Positions 25,591-34,642 of a stretch of 64,000 bases of DNA are shown here, piece after piece; position 1 is the first letter of the stretch, and each line of letters opens with the position of its first letter. Under the pieces are notes generated by a model. It saw only the letters and a list, made by a program, of their open reading frames with translations, searched no databases and was not told where the DNA came from. The position numbers and the translations under genes were made by a program. Origin of the DNA: Burkholderia lata (lineage in GTDB: Bacteria; Pseudomonadota; Gammaproteobacteria; Burkholderiales; Burkholderiaceae); NCBI RefSeq assembly GCF_902499335.1, contig NZ_CABVQK010000012.1, positions 186,001 to 250,000 of the forward strand, written 5' to 3'.

Positions 25591-26094
25591 GTGAAGCTGA
25601 AACGCTTGGGCTGGGCCGTCGCGCACGCGACGGCTGCAATGGGTGTGCTGTGGAGCGTCCACGCATACGCGGAACTGGGCGGCGCACCGATGTCGCCGCC
25701 GGCGGACGATCAGGCCGCAACCGTACGCGCGTTGCAGCGCGCGATGCGTTCGGCAGACGGCGTGCAGACGAGCACGGCCGCCTATACCGTCCGCGAGATC
25801 TCGCTCGGATCGGGCACCGTCATCCACGAATACACGTCGGCCGCCGGCAGCGTGTTCGGCCTCGCGTGGCAAGGGCCGACGATGCCGGATCTCGCGTCGC
25901 TGCTCGGCAGCTATTTCCCGCAATACACCGCTGGCGTCCAGGCGGCGCACAAGGCGCGCGGCTGGCGCGCGCCCGTGTCCGTCGATACGAGCGGGCTCGT
26001 GATCCGGACAGGCGGCCACATGGGCGCCTTCTCGGGCCAGGCATGGCTGCCGGCGGCGCTGCCTGCCGGCCTGGCCGGCACCGACATCCAGTGA
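25591..26094 (+). CDS. DUF2844 domain-containing exported protein
   Basis: 167-residue protein of unknown function. GTG start 25591 (MKLKRLGWAVA) directly behind a run of seven G. N-terminal signal peptide (GWAVAHATAAMGVLWSVHAYA, cleavage near AYA), then a compact domain with HEYTSAAGSVFGLAWQGPTM and GGHMGAFSGQAWLP. The family is always found next to DUF3443, as here (16 bp). Probably periplasmic; function unknown. Confidence 0.8.
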   Translation: MKLKRLGWAVAHATAAMGVLWSVHAYAELGGAPMSPPADDQAATVRALQRAMRSADGVQTSTAAYTVREISLGSGTVIHEYTSAAGSVFGLAWQGPTMPDLASLLGSYFPQYTAGVQAAHKARGWRAPVSVDTSGLVIRTGGHMGAFSGQAWLPAALPAGLAGTDIQ

Positions 26095-26110
26095 CAGCGG
26101 GAGAGCGATC

Positions 26111-27355
26111 TTGAGAATTCCTCGTACATTCAAGCGCTGGCTCGGCGTGCTGGGCCTTGCGGCGGCGACGGCCGTCCTCGTGACGGCATGCGGCGGCGGT
26201 GGCGACGGCGGTGGCGGCAGCAGCTCGGGCAACAACGGCAACGGCGGTTCGGGCGGCTCGGACGGTAACTCCGGGAACAATGCTGTCATCACAGTCAGCT
26301 CTGGCGTCGCGAACGTGATCAACATCCCGACCGTCAGCGTGAAGGTCTGCGCGCCGGGCACGTCGAACTGCCAGGTGGTCAACAACGTGCTCGTCGATAC
26401 CGCGTCCTACGGGCTGCGGCTCGTCGGCAGCGCGGTGTCGGGCGTGCTCGGCAGCCTCCCGCAGGTGACGAGCGGCGGCGCGCCGGTCGCCGAATGCGGC
26501 AAGTTCGTGTCGAGCTACACGTGGGGCTCGGTGCGCACGATCGACCTGTCGATCGGCTCCGAGCAGGCGAGCTCGCTGCCCGTGCAGATCATCGGTGACC
26601 TCGGTACGACGAACGTGCCGAGTTCGTGCACGAACGGCGGCGCGTCGGCCAACTCGGCGAGCGCGCTCGGGGCGAACGGGATCCTCGGTATCGGGCCGGC
26701 GCCGGTCGATTGCGGCACGACCTGCGCGACGTCGACTTCGTCGAACAACAACTACTACGCATGCCCGAACGGCGACAACGCGAACTGCGCGGTCGCGCTC
26801 GTGCCGGTGGCGCAGCAGGTGGCCAACCCGGTGCATCGCTTCGCCGACAGCAGCGGGGTGAGCGTGACGATGCCGAGCATCTCGAACAGCGGACAGGCCA
26901 GCGCAACCGGGACGCTGACGTTCGGTCTGCCCGACATGACCGGGAAGACCGTGATGACGTCGACCACGACGGGCGACGTCAGCGCGACGTTCCAGGGGCG
27001 CAACGTGACGGCGTTCTTCGATACGGGCTCGAACGCGTATTTCTTCAACGATTCGACGACCACGTCGACGACCTGCCCGAAGAACACGCAGTTCTACTGC
27101 CCGGGATCGTCGCCGGCCAGCTACTCTGCGACGCTGACCGGCCAGAACGGCGTGGCCGCCACCGTGTCGATGTCCGTCGCGAACGCGGATGCGCTGTTCG
27201 CGAACCCGTCGACGTTCGCGTTCAACGACATCGCGGGCCCGTTCGGTTCGTCCAGCTGGCTCGACCTCGGCATGCCGCACTTCTACAACCGGACGATCTA
27301 CTTCGGGATGGACAAGACCGCGAGCGGCGGCGCGCAGCCTTTCGTCGCGTTCTGA
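26111..27355 (+). CDS. DUF3443 domain-containing lipoprotein
   Basis: 414 residues, TTG start 26111 with GGGAGAG upstream. Lipoprotein signal with lipobox LVTAC (Cys27), then a Gly/Ser/Asn low-complexity tether (28-57). The body contains NNVLVDTASYGLRLVGSAV and FFDTGSNAYFFNDST: two D-T-(A/G)-S motifs like the paired active sites of pepsin-like aspartic proteases, suggesting a retropepsin/pepsin-like fold. That resemblance is mine and unproven. Co-operonic with DUF2844 and followed by a strong terminator. Confidence 0.78.
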   Translation: MRIPRTFKRWLGVLGLAAATAVLVTACGGGGDGGGGSSSGNNGNGGSGGSDGNSGNNAVITVSSGVANVINIPTVSVKVCAPGTSNCQVVNNVLVDTASYGLRLVGSAVSGVLGSLPQVTSGGAPVAECGKFVSSYTWGSVRTIDLSIGSEQASSLPVQIIGDLGTTNVPSSCTNGGASANSASALGANGILGIGPAPVDCGTTCATSTSSNNNYYACPNGDNANCAVALVPVAQQVANPVHRFADSSGVSVTMPSISNSGQASATGTLTFGLPDMTGKTVMTSTTTGDVSATFQGRNVTAFFDTGSNAYFFNDSTTTSTTCPKNTQFYCPGSSPASYSATLTGQNGVAATVSMSVANADALFANPSTFAFNDIAGPFGSSSWLDLGMPHFYNRTIYFGMDKTASGGAQPFVAF

Positions 27356-27379
27356 CGCGCACGGCCGTACGCTGAAGAG

Positions 27380-27407
27380 AGGGGGCGAGCGATCGCCCCC
27401 TTTTTTT
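27380..27407 (+). terminator. Intrinsic terminator of the DUF2844-DUF3443 operon
   Basis: GGGGGCGA, loop gcga, TCGCCCCC, then seven T. A textbook terminator 25 bp after the DUF3443 stop. Confidence 0.92.
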
Positions 27408-27522
27408 ATTTGACGGCTGCGCGCGGCCCGACGGGTCGGACCGGCGCGCCGCCGTGCGCGGGCGCAACGCCTACGATGTAATACCGGCACTCGTGCCGGC
27501 ACGATATCGAGGAGGCAGCGCC

Positions 27523-28020
27523 ATGAGCTCGCGCATACAACGCATCACGCCGTTCCTGTGGTTCGACAGCGACGCCGAGGCAGCTGCCGGTTTCTACGTG
27601 TCGGTGTTCGACAACGCGCGCATCGTGCACGTCGCGCGCTACGGCAAGGCCGGCGCGCACGCATCCGGCGGCGCGGAGGGCGCGGTGATGACCGTCGCGT
27701 TCGAGCTCGACGGGCAGGCGTTCGTCGCGCTGAACGGCGGCCCCGTGTTCCAGATCACGCCGGCCGTGTCGTTCGTCGTCAACTGCCGGGACCAGGACGA
27801 AATCGATCGCTACTGGGCGCGCCTGTCGGAAGGCGGCGACGAGCGCGCGCAGCAGTGCGGCTGGCTGCGCGACCGCTTCGGCGTGTCGTGGCAGGTCGTG
27901 CCGGTGCAGTTGCCGGAGCTGATGGCGGGCGACCCGGCGCGCGCGGAGCGCGTGATGGCGCAGGTGATGACGATGAAGAAGCTCGATCTCGACGCGCTGC
28001 AGCGGGCGGCGGCGGGCTAG
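27523..28020 (+). CDS. VOC-family protein (PhnB/3-demethylubiquinone methyltransferase-like)
   Basis: 165-residue vicinal-oxygen-chelate fold protein. Start ATG 27523 after GAGGAGGCAGCGCC. Motifs ITPFLWFDSDAEAAAGFYVS and ALNGGPVFQITPAVSFVVNC, then GWLRDRFGVSWQVVP, are characteristic of the PhnB subgroup, whose members are often mis-annotated as methyltransferases. Catalytic activity is unknown. Stands alone, convergent with the following lipoprotein gene. Confidence 0.82.
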   Translation: MSSRIQRITPFLWFDSDAEAAAGFYVSVFDNARIVHVARYGKAGAHASGGAEGAVMTVAFELDGQAFVALNGGPVFQITPAVSFVVNCRDQDEIDRYWARLSEGGDERAQQCGWLRDRFGVSWQVVPVQLPELMAGDPARAERVMAQVMTMKKLDLDALQRAAAG

Positions 28021-28094
28021 GGGCAGGGTAGCCCGTTGCCGGCGTGAACCGGGTTCCAGGGGCCGCGCAAGCCCGTGAGTGGCCGGCACAGGCG

Positions 28095-28499
28095 CTAGGC
28101 CGGCGGCCGGCCGTCGCGCATCAGGCGCGTATGGTCGAGGAAGCGATGGCCGGGCCCGTACGTGCTGCTTTCGATCCGTACGGCGTCGGCCGGCGCGACC
28201 GGGCGCCCGGTGCCATCGACCGATACCGATTCGATTTCGACGACCGGCACGCACCACGCCGCGCGGGCACGTTCAGCCGGTTCGCCGCGCGCGTCGACGC
28301 AGCGGAAGATGAAGCTTTCCGGGAAATCCTGCGCGCGCAGGGATTGCGTCGATCCGTTCCACGCATGGTGCAGCGCGATCGTGCCGGGGTGCGGCGCATC
28401 AGGCGCCTGTGCGCCGGGCGGCGGGCCCGGCGTGTACGCGCAGCCGGCGGCCAGCGCGCAGGCGAGCGACAGTGACGGAACGAGCGGATGACGGAGCAT
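28095..28499 (-). CDS. Small hypothetical lipoprotein
   Basis: 134 residues from ATG 28499. Lipoprotein signal MLRHPLVPSLSLACALAAGC with the lipid-modified Cys20, followed by a Pro-rich tether (AYTPGPPPGAQAPD). The mature part has two further Cys (FRCVDARGE and WCVPVVEIES), possibly a disulfide. No family recognised. Downstream it is convergent with the VOC gene. Confidence 0.65.
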   Translation of the reverse strand: MLRHPLVPSLSLACALAAGCAYTPGPPPGAQAPDAPHPGTIALHHAWNGSTQSLRAQDFPESFIFRCVDARGEPAERARAAWCVPVVEIESVSVDGTGRPVAPADAVRIESSTYGPGHRFLDHTRLMRDGRPPA

Positions 28500-28798
28500 G
28501 GTGCGGTTCGACCGGAATCGGGAATGGCAAAGCGTAGCGCGCTTTGCACACCAGCGTAATGCGGGCCGGTTAATCGAATTCGGCATACTCGCACCGATTA
28601 TCGATCGCACCCGATTTCATTCTCTTGTAATCAAATGCTGGATTATATGGGGCTGTAGTTTCTGTCAGGTCTTCAAGATTATTAAAATGACGCGGCATGC
28701 AAGTCTGCGGCGCTGCATTCCGCTGCTGCAGCCGTTCCTGCGCCGTGCCGGCAGGCAAGGCGGGCCGGTGTGAGCATCGCCCGGCACGTGAAAATAGA

Positions 28799-28827
28799 TG
28801 GAACCCGTCGAAATTCAAACATATAAT
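28799..28827 (+). promoter_or_regulatory. Promoter candidate for the DUF805 gene
   Basis: TGGAAC, 17 bases, TATAAT (perfect -10, weak -35). It predicts a start around 28834 and a leader of about 40 nt. The surrounding 28500-28875 is noticeably AT-rich and otherwise empty. Confidence 0.5.
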
Positions 28828-28875
28828 TCCGGCGTTGTTTCCGGGGTCGTCAATATAAAACAGGAGGGTAATAAA

Positions 28876-29256
28876 ATGAATTTTTCTGAAGCCGTTCGTT
28901 CCGCACTCAATAAATACGCGACATTCGAAGGCCGTGCGCGCCGTGCCGAATACTGGTACTTCGCGCTGCTGACCTGCGCGCTGTCGATCGCCGCGCAGAT
29001 CATCGGCGCGGCAGGCCACGACGCGGGCCTGATCACGCTGCTGCTGCTCGTCGTGATCGGCCTGGTTTCGCTGGCGCTGATCATTCCGAGCATCGCGGTC
29101 AGCGTGCGCCGGCTGCACGATACGGGCCGCTCGGGCTGGTTCCTGCTGCTCGCGCTGATTCCGATCGTCGGCGGCATCCTGCTGCTCGTGTGGATGTGCT
29201 CGCGCGGCACCGAAGGCCCGAACCGCTTCGGCGCGGATCCGATCCCGGCGGCCTGA
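28876..29256 (+). CDS. DUF805 inner-membrane protein (YhaH-like)
   Basis: 126 residues. Start ATG 28876 after CAGGAGGGTAATAAA. The N-terminal signature NFSEAVRSALNKYATFEGRA, RRAEYWYFALL, the middle TM segments and the RRLHDTGRSGWFLLLALIP motif define DUF805. Three to four TM helices; cytoplasmic tail SRGTEGPNRFGADP. The function of the family is not established. Confidence 0.9.
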   Translation: MNFSEAVRSALNKYATFEGRARRAEYWYFALLTCALSIAAQIIGAAGHDAGLITLLLLVVIGLVSLALIIPSIAVSVRRLHDTGRSGWFLLLALIPIVGGILLLVWMCSRGTEGPNRFGADPIPAA

Positions 29257-29595
29257 CCGGCACCCGCCCCGGCGCGCGACGCCGTCGCGTCGGGGCCTGA
29301 TTTCGCGTCACACCTGCTGCGCCGTTTCACTGCTTCACCCTTTCCGCGCTTTTTCCTCGCTTCACGCCGTCGCCGTTCCGTCCGGAACCGACACCCGCCA
29401 TCGCATCCGCCGGCCCGTTTTTTCGCCGCGCCGCAGGGCGTTCCGTCCCCCGTCCGGCCCCGTTTGCGCCGGCTCGCCCGATTCCCCGAAATACCCCCCT
29501 TTCCCGGCTTTGCTCGACCGATCGGTGTTTGACGCCTCCATGAATAATCGGTGTCACTGGAAAGCGGCATTCCGCCGTACCCGACTGGAGGCCCC
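29257..29595 (+). other. Pyrimidine-rich intergenic region upstream of flhB, no gene seen
   Basis: About 340 bp, strongly C/T-rich on the plus strand (for example 29440-29510). It must hold the promoter of the flhB-fliA operon, probably FlhDC-dependent, but I could not define a convincing -35/-10, sigma-28 or sigma-54 element in it. Confidence 0.4.
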
Positions 29596-30792
29596 GTGGC
29601 AGACGAGAGCGATCTCGACAAGACCGAAGCCGCCACTCCCAGGCGCCGCGAGAAGGCGCGCGAGGAGGGGCAGGTCGCGCGTTCGCGCGAACTGGCTTCG
29701 TTCGCGCTGCTCGCGGCCGGGTTCTACGGCGCCTGGCTGCTCGCGGGCCCGTCGGGCGGGCATCTGCAGGCGATGCTGCGCGGCGCGTTCACGTTCGATC
29801 GCGCGACCGCGTTCGACACGAACCGGATGCTGTCGGCGGCCGGCAGCGCGAGCCTCGAAGGCTTCGCCGCGCTGCTGCCGCTCCTCGCACTCACCGGCGT
29901 CGCCGCGTTGCTCGCGCCGATGGCACTCGGCGGCTGGCTGATCTCGCAGAAGACGTTCGAGCTGAAGTTCGACCGCCTGAATCCGATCTCGGGCCTCGGC
30001 CGGATCTTCTCGATCCAGGGGCCGATCCAGCTCGGGATGTCGGTCGCGAAGACGCTGGTCGTCGGCGGGGTCGGCGGCATCGCGATCTGGCGCGCCAAGG
30101 ACGAACTGCTCGGCCTCGCGACGCAGCCGCTCGGCGTGGCGCTGCCCGATGCGCTGCATCTGGTCGCCGTGTGCTGCGGCACGACGGTCGCCGGGATGCT
30201 GGTGGTCGCCGCGCTCGATGTGCCTTACCAAATCTGGCAGTACAACAAGAAGTTGCGCATGACGAAGGAAGAAGTGAAGCGCGAGCATCGCGAGAACGAA
30301 GGCGATCCGCACGTGAAGGGCCGGATCCGCCAGCAGCAGCGTGCGATCGCGCGCCGCCGGATGATGGCGGCCGTGCCGAAGGCCGACGTGGTCGTCACGA
30401 ACCCGACGCACTTCGCCGTCGCACTGCAGTACACGGACGGCGAGATGCGCGCGCCGAAGGTCGTCGCGAAGGGCGTGAACCTCGTCGCCGCGCGCATCCG
30501 CGAACTCGCGGCCGAACACAACGTGCCGCTGCTCGAAGCGCCGCCGCTCGCGCGTGCGCTGTATCACAACGTCGAACTCGAACGCGAGATTCCCGGCTCG
30601 CTGTACTCGGCCGTCGCCGAAGTGCTCGCGTGGGTCTACCAGCTCAAGCGCTTCCGCTCGGAAGGCGGTGCGTTCCCGGCGGTGCCGGTCGACCTGGAGG
30701 TGCCGGCCGACCTCGACAAGGGCGCGTCGGTCTCCGCCGACGACGAACGCGAGGAGCAGGAAGACACGCTCGGTAAGGGAGGCGTGGCATGA
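29596..30792 (+). CDS. flhB: Flagellar export switch protein FlhB
   Basis: 398-residue inner-membrane protein that switches export from hook to filament substrates. Four TM helices in residues 30-210, then a cytoplasmic domain that autocleaves within the NPTH motif, here Asn269-Pro270-Thr271-His272 (VVTNPTHFAVAL). The numbering equals E. coli FlhB, which supports the GTG start at 29596 (MADESDLDKTEAATPRR) with GGAG six bases upstream. It overlaps flhA by four bases. Confidence 0.97.
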   Translation: MADESDLDKTEAATPRRREKAREEGQVARSRELASFALLAAGFYGAWLLAGPSGGHLQAMLRGAFTFDRATAFDTNRMLSAAGSASLEGFAALLPLLALTGVAALLAPMALGGWLISQKTFELKFDRLNPISGLGRIFSIQGPIQLGMSVAKTLVVGGVGGIAIWRAKDELLGLATQPLGVALPDALHLVAVCCGTTVAGMLVVAALDVPYQIWQYNKKLRMTKEEVKREHRENEGDPHVKGRIRQQQRAIARRRMMAAVPKADVVVTNPTHFAVALQYTDGEMRAPKVVAKGVNLVAARIRELAAEHNVPLLEAPPLARALYHNVELEREIPGSLYSAVAEVLAWVYQLKRFRSEGGAFPAVPVDLEVPADLDKGASVSADDEREEQEDTLGKGGVA

Positions 30793-32888
30793 GCACCCCG
30801 ACCGGCCTGTTCGCGAAGCGCCCGAACATGCTCGCGGGTACCAACCTGCGCGCGCTCGCGGGCCCGATCCTCATCTGCATGATTTTGGGGATGATGATCC
30901 TGCCGCTGCCGCCGATGCTGCTGGATCTGCTGTTCACGTTCAACATCGCGCTGTCGGTGATGGTGCTGCTCGTCAGCATGTACACGATGAAGCCGCTCGA
31001 CTTCGCGGCGTTCCCGAGCGTGCTGCTGTTCTCGACGCTGTTGCGCCTGTCGCTGAACGTCGCGTCGACGCGCGTCGTGCTGCTCGAAGGCCACACGGGC
31101 CCCGATGCGGCCGGCCAGGTGATCGAGGCGTTCGGCCACTTCCTCGTCGGCGGCAACTTCGCGGTCGGTATCGTCGTGTTCGTGATCCTGATGATCATCA
31201 ACTTCATGGTGATCACGAAGGGCGCGGGGCGGATCGCCGAAGTGTCCGCGCGCTTCACGCTCGACGCGATGCCCGGCAAGCAGATGGCGATCGACGCCGA
31301 CCTGAACGCGGGCCTCATCAACGAGGAACAGGCACGCAAGCGCCGCCTCGCCGTGTCGCAGGAAGCCGAGTTCTACGGGTCGATGGACGGCGCGTCGAAG
31401 TTCGTGCGCGGCGACGCGATCGCCGGCCTGATCATCATGGCGATCAACGTGATCGGCGGGCTGATCGTCGGGATGGTTCAGCACGACATGACGTTCGCCG
31501 CGGCCGGCACGAACTACACGCTGCTGACGATCGGCGACGGCCTCGTCGCGCAGATCCCGTCGCTCGTGATCTCGACCGCGGCCGGCGTGATCGTGTCGCG
31601 CGTCGCGACCGACGAGGACATCGGCACGCAGATCACCGGCCAGCTGTTCACGAACCCGCGCGTGCTGAACATCACCGGCGCGATCATCGTGCTGATGGGG
31701 CTGATCCCCGGAATGCCGCACTTCGCGTTCCTCGCACTCGGCGGCGGCGCGATCTGGCTGGCCCGCACGCAGACCAAGCGTGCGGCGGCCCGCAAGGCGG
31801 CCGGCGACCTGACCGACATCGCGCCGCCTGCCGTGCTGCCGTCGGACAGCCACGAGGCGACCTGGGACGACGTGCAGCTGATCGACCCGCTCGGGCTGGA
31901 AGTCGGCTACCGGCTGATTCCGCTCGTCGACAAGAACAGCGACGGCGAACTGCTCAAGCGCATCAAGAGCATCCGCAAGAAATTCGCGCAGGAAATCGGC
32001 TTCCTGCCGCCGGTGATCCATATCCGCGACAACCTCGAACTGCGGCCGAACGCGTACCGGATCGCGTTGAAGGGCGTCGAGATCGGCGTCGGCGAAGTGT
32101 TCCCGGGCCAGTGGCTCGCGATCAACCCCGGCCAGGTGACGGCCGCGCTGCCGGGCGCCGTCACGCAGGATCCCGCGTTCGGGCTGCCGGCCGTGTGGAT
32201 CGACGTCGCGATGCGCGAACAGGCGCAGGTGTACGGCTACACGGTGGTCGACGCGAGCACGGTCGTCGCGACGCACCTGAACCATCTGGTCGTCCAGCAC
32301 GCGGCCGAGCTGCTCGGCCGCCAGGAAGTGCAGGCGCTCGTCGAGCGCACCGGCAAGGATGCGCCGTCGCTCGTCGAGGACCTCGTGCCGAAGACGATCT
32401 CGCTGACGACGCTGCAGAAGGTGCTGCAGAACCTGCTCGAGGAAGGCGTGCCGATCCGCGACATGCGCACGATCCTCGAGGCCGTGTCCGAACACGCGGG
32501 CCGTGGCGATGCGTTCGAGATCACGGCCGCGGTGCGGCTCTCGCTCGGCCGCGCGATCACGCAGCAGTGGTATCCGGGCGCCGGCGAAATGCAGGTGATG
32601 GGCCTCGACTCGAATCTGGAGCGCGTGCTGTCGCAGGCGCTCGCCACCGGCGCGAACCCGGGCCTCGAACCCGGCCTCGCGCACAACCTTCTGGCCGGCA
32701 CGCAACAGGCGATGCTGCGTCAACAGAATCTCGGGCTGCCGCCCGTGCTGCTCGTGCAGCACGCGCTGCGCGCGATGCTCGCGCGTTTCCTGCGCCGCAG
32801 CCTGCCGCAATTGAAAGTGCTGTCGTATGCCGAAGTGCCGGACACACGCACGATCAAAGTCGTTAACGTCATCGGGGGTTCCGCTTGA
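30789..32888 (+). CDS. flhA: Flagellar export-gate protein FlhA
   Basis: 699-residue core of the flagellar type III export gate, using proton motive force. The N-terminal half contains about eight TM segments (from ILICMILGMMILPLPPMLLD), the FHIPEP-type loop region around residues 140-165 (RIAEVSARFTLDAMPGKQMA), and a C-terminal cytoplasmic ring domain (from about 340) that docks chaperone-substrate complexes. Full family length. ATGA overlap with flhB, TTGA overlap with flhF. Confidence 0.98.
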   Translation: MSTPTGLFAKRPNMLAGTNLRALAGPILICMILGMMILPLPPMLLDLLFTFNIALSVMVLLVSMYTMKPLDFAAFPSVLLFSTLLRLSLNVASTRVVLLEGHTGPDAAGQVIEAFGHFLVGGNFAVGIVVFVILMIINFMVITKGAGRIAEVSARFTLDAMPGKQMAIDADLNAGLINEEQARKRRLAVSQEAEFYGSMDGASKFVRGDAIAGLIIMAINVIGGLIVGMVQHDMTFAAAGTNYTLLTIGDGLVAQIPSLVISTAAGVIVSRVATDEDIGTQITGQLFTNPRVLNITGAIIVLMGLIPGMPHFAFLALGGGAIWLARTQTKRAAARKAAGDLTDIAPPAVLPSDSHEATWDDVQLIDPLGLEVGYRLIPLVDKNSDGELLKRIKSIRKKFAQEIGFLPPVIHIRDNLELRPNAYRIALKGVEIGVGEVFPGQWLAINPGQVTAALPGAVTQDPAFGLPAVWIDVAMREQAQVYGYTVVDASTVVATHLNHLVVQHAAELLGRQEVQALVERTGKDAPSLVEDLVPKTISLTTLQKVLQNLLEEGVPIRDMRTILEAVSEHAGRGDAFEITAAVRLSLGRAITQQWYPGAGEMQVMGLDSNLERVLSQALATGANPGLEPGLAHNLLAGTQQAMLRQQNLGLPPVLLVQHALRAMLARFLRRSLPQLKVLSYAEVPDTRTIKVVNVIGGSA

Positions 32889-34642
32889 ACATTCGCAAAT
32901 TCACCGGCGCAACGAGCCGCGACGCACTTCGTCTCGTGCGCGAGGCACTCGGCGCCGACGCGGTCGTGCTGTCGAACCGCACGCTCGATGACGGCAGCGT
33001 GGAAATCGTCGCACTCGCCGATTCGGACCTGGCCGCCGTGACGCCGCCGGCCGCGGCACGCCCGCGCATCGCCGCGCCGCGTACGCTGGAATCCGTGCCG
33101 GCTGCTGCGGTGCCGGGCATCGTGTCGCGCCCGGGCGCGGCGCTGGCCCGCCCGGCCGCCAATCCGTATGCAGCAGGCGAAGGCGGGCTGCCGGACGTGT
33201 TCTCGTCGGTGTTCGGCGCAAGCGCCGACGCGGACGCGGATGAGACGGCGGCGCAACCGTCCACGATCGATGCGGACGCGCCGGCTGCGGCAGCGCCGTC
33301 GGTCGCTGCCCCCGCAACCGCCGCGCCGGCCGCGGCCTCCGAACCCGCACCTTGGCTGGTCGAGCACGCGAAGCGCCTGACGCAGCAGCGCGATGCGCTG
33401 ATGGCGCGCGCGCAGGCGCCTGCCGCGCCGCAGCCGAGCGCACCCGCGCCGCAGGCGGCAGCCGGTGCGACGCCGCCCGCCTGGGCACGCGACATCGTGC
33501 GCGACGCCGAACGCCGGATGCCGGCCGCCGCCACCCGCGCACCCGACACGAACACGAGCGCGGCGCATGCCGCGAAGGCGGCCGAGCGCACGCGTCTGTC
33601 CCCTGACGCGGCCGCCGCGGTGGCCGATGCGGTGAAGTCGCGCATCGAGCGGATCGTCAACGATACGGTGATGCAGGAGCTCGGCGAACTGCGCGGGATG
33701 ATGGAAGAGCAGTTCGACAGCCTGATGTGGCATGACCGCCAGCGTCGCAGCGCCGTGCATGGCGCGCTGACGAAGCACCTGTTCGCGGCCGGTTTCTCCG
33801 CGCAGCTCGTGCGGATGCTGGTCGACAACATGCCGGCCGGCGACGGCGCGCAGACCTTCGAGCAGGCCGTCGAATGGGCGCAGTCGGTGCTCGGGTCGAA
33901 CCTGCCGGTGCTGGAAAGCGAGGACGCGCTGATGGAGCGCGGCGGCGTGTTCGCGCTGATGGGGCCGACGGGCGTCGGCAAGACGACCACCACCGCGAAG
34001 CTGGCCGCGCGCTGCGTGATGCGCTTCGGCGCGAGCAAGGTCGCGCTGCTGACCACCGACAGCTACCGGATCGGCGGCCACGAGCAGCTGCGCATCTTCG
34101 GCAAGATCCTCGGCGTGCCCGTGCACGCGGTGAAGGATGCGGGCGACCTCGCGCTTGCGCTGTCCGAGCTGCGCAACAAGCACATCGTGCTGATCGACAC
34201 GATCGGCATGAGCCAGCGCGACCGCGCGGTATCCGACCAGATCGCGATGCTGCACGGTGCGAACGCGCCGGTGCAGCGCCTGCTGCTGCTCAACGCGACG
34301 AGCCACGGCGACACGCTCAACGAAGTCGTGCAGGCGTACCGCAGCGCGGGCGAGCATCCGGACCTGGCCGGCTGCATCCTCACGAAGCTCGACGAGGCGA
34401 CCCACCTCGGCGGCGTGCTCGACACGGTGATCCGCTACAAGCTGCCGATCCATTACGTGTCGACCGGCCAGAAGGTGCCGGAGAACCTGTACGTCGCGTC
34501 GACCAAATTCCTGCTGAAGAGCGCGTTCTGTGTACCGCGCGACGGCTCGCCCTTCGTGCCGCAAGACGAGGACATGCCGACGCTGCTCTCCGCACTGACC
34601 GCACGTTCCACCGCCGAGCTGCACGAGGTGCGATTTGGATAA
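32885..34642 (+). CDS. flhF: Flagellar GTPase FlhF
   Basis: 585-residue SRP-type GTPase that sets the site (usually polar) and number of flagella. N-terminal B domain (MNIRKFTGATSRDALRLVRE), a very long Ala/Pro-rich linker (about 50-230), an N-domain and a G domain with P-loop GPTGVGKTTTTAKLA at residues 360-374, then DTIGMSQRD and TKLDEATHLGG. TTG start at 32885 overlapping the flhA stop. The GTPase motifs are complete, in contrast to the partner FlhG. Confidence 0.96.
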   Translation: MNIRKFTGATSRDALRLVREALGADAVVLSNRTLDDGSVEIVALADSDLAAVTPPAAARPRIAAPRTLESVPAAAVPGIVSRPGAALARPAANPYAAGEGGLPDVFSSVFGASADADADETAAQPSTIDADAPAAAAPSVAAPATAAPAAASEPAPWLVEHAKRLTQQRDALMARAQAPAAPQPSAPAPQAAAGATPPAWARDIVRDAERRMPAAATRAPDTNTSAAHAAKAAERTRLSPDAAAAVADAVKSRIERIVNDTVMQELGELRGMMEEQFDSLMWHDRQRRSAVHGALTKHLFAAGFSAQLVRMLVDNMPAGDGAQTFEQAVEWAQSVLGSNLPVLESEDALMERGGVFALMGPTGVGKTTTTAKLAARCVMRFGASKVALLTTDSYRIGGHEQLRIFGKILGVPVHAVKDAGDLALALSELRNKHIVLIDTIGMSQRDRAVSDQIAMLHGANAPVQRLLLLNATSHGDTLNEVVQAYRSAGEHPDLAGCILTKLDEATHLGGVLDTVIRYKLPIHYVSTGQKVPENLYVASTKFLLKSAFCVPRDGSPFVPQDEDMPTLLSALTARSTAELHEVRFG

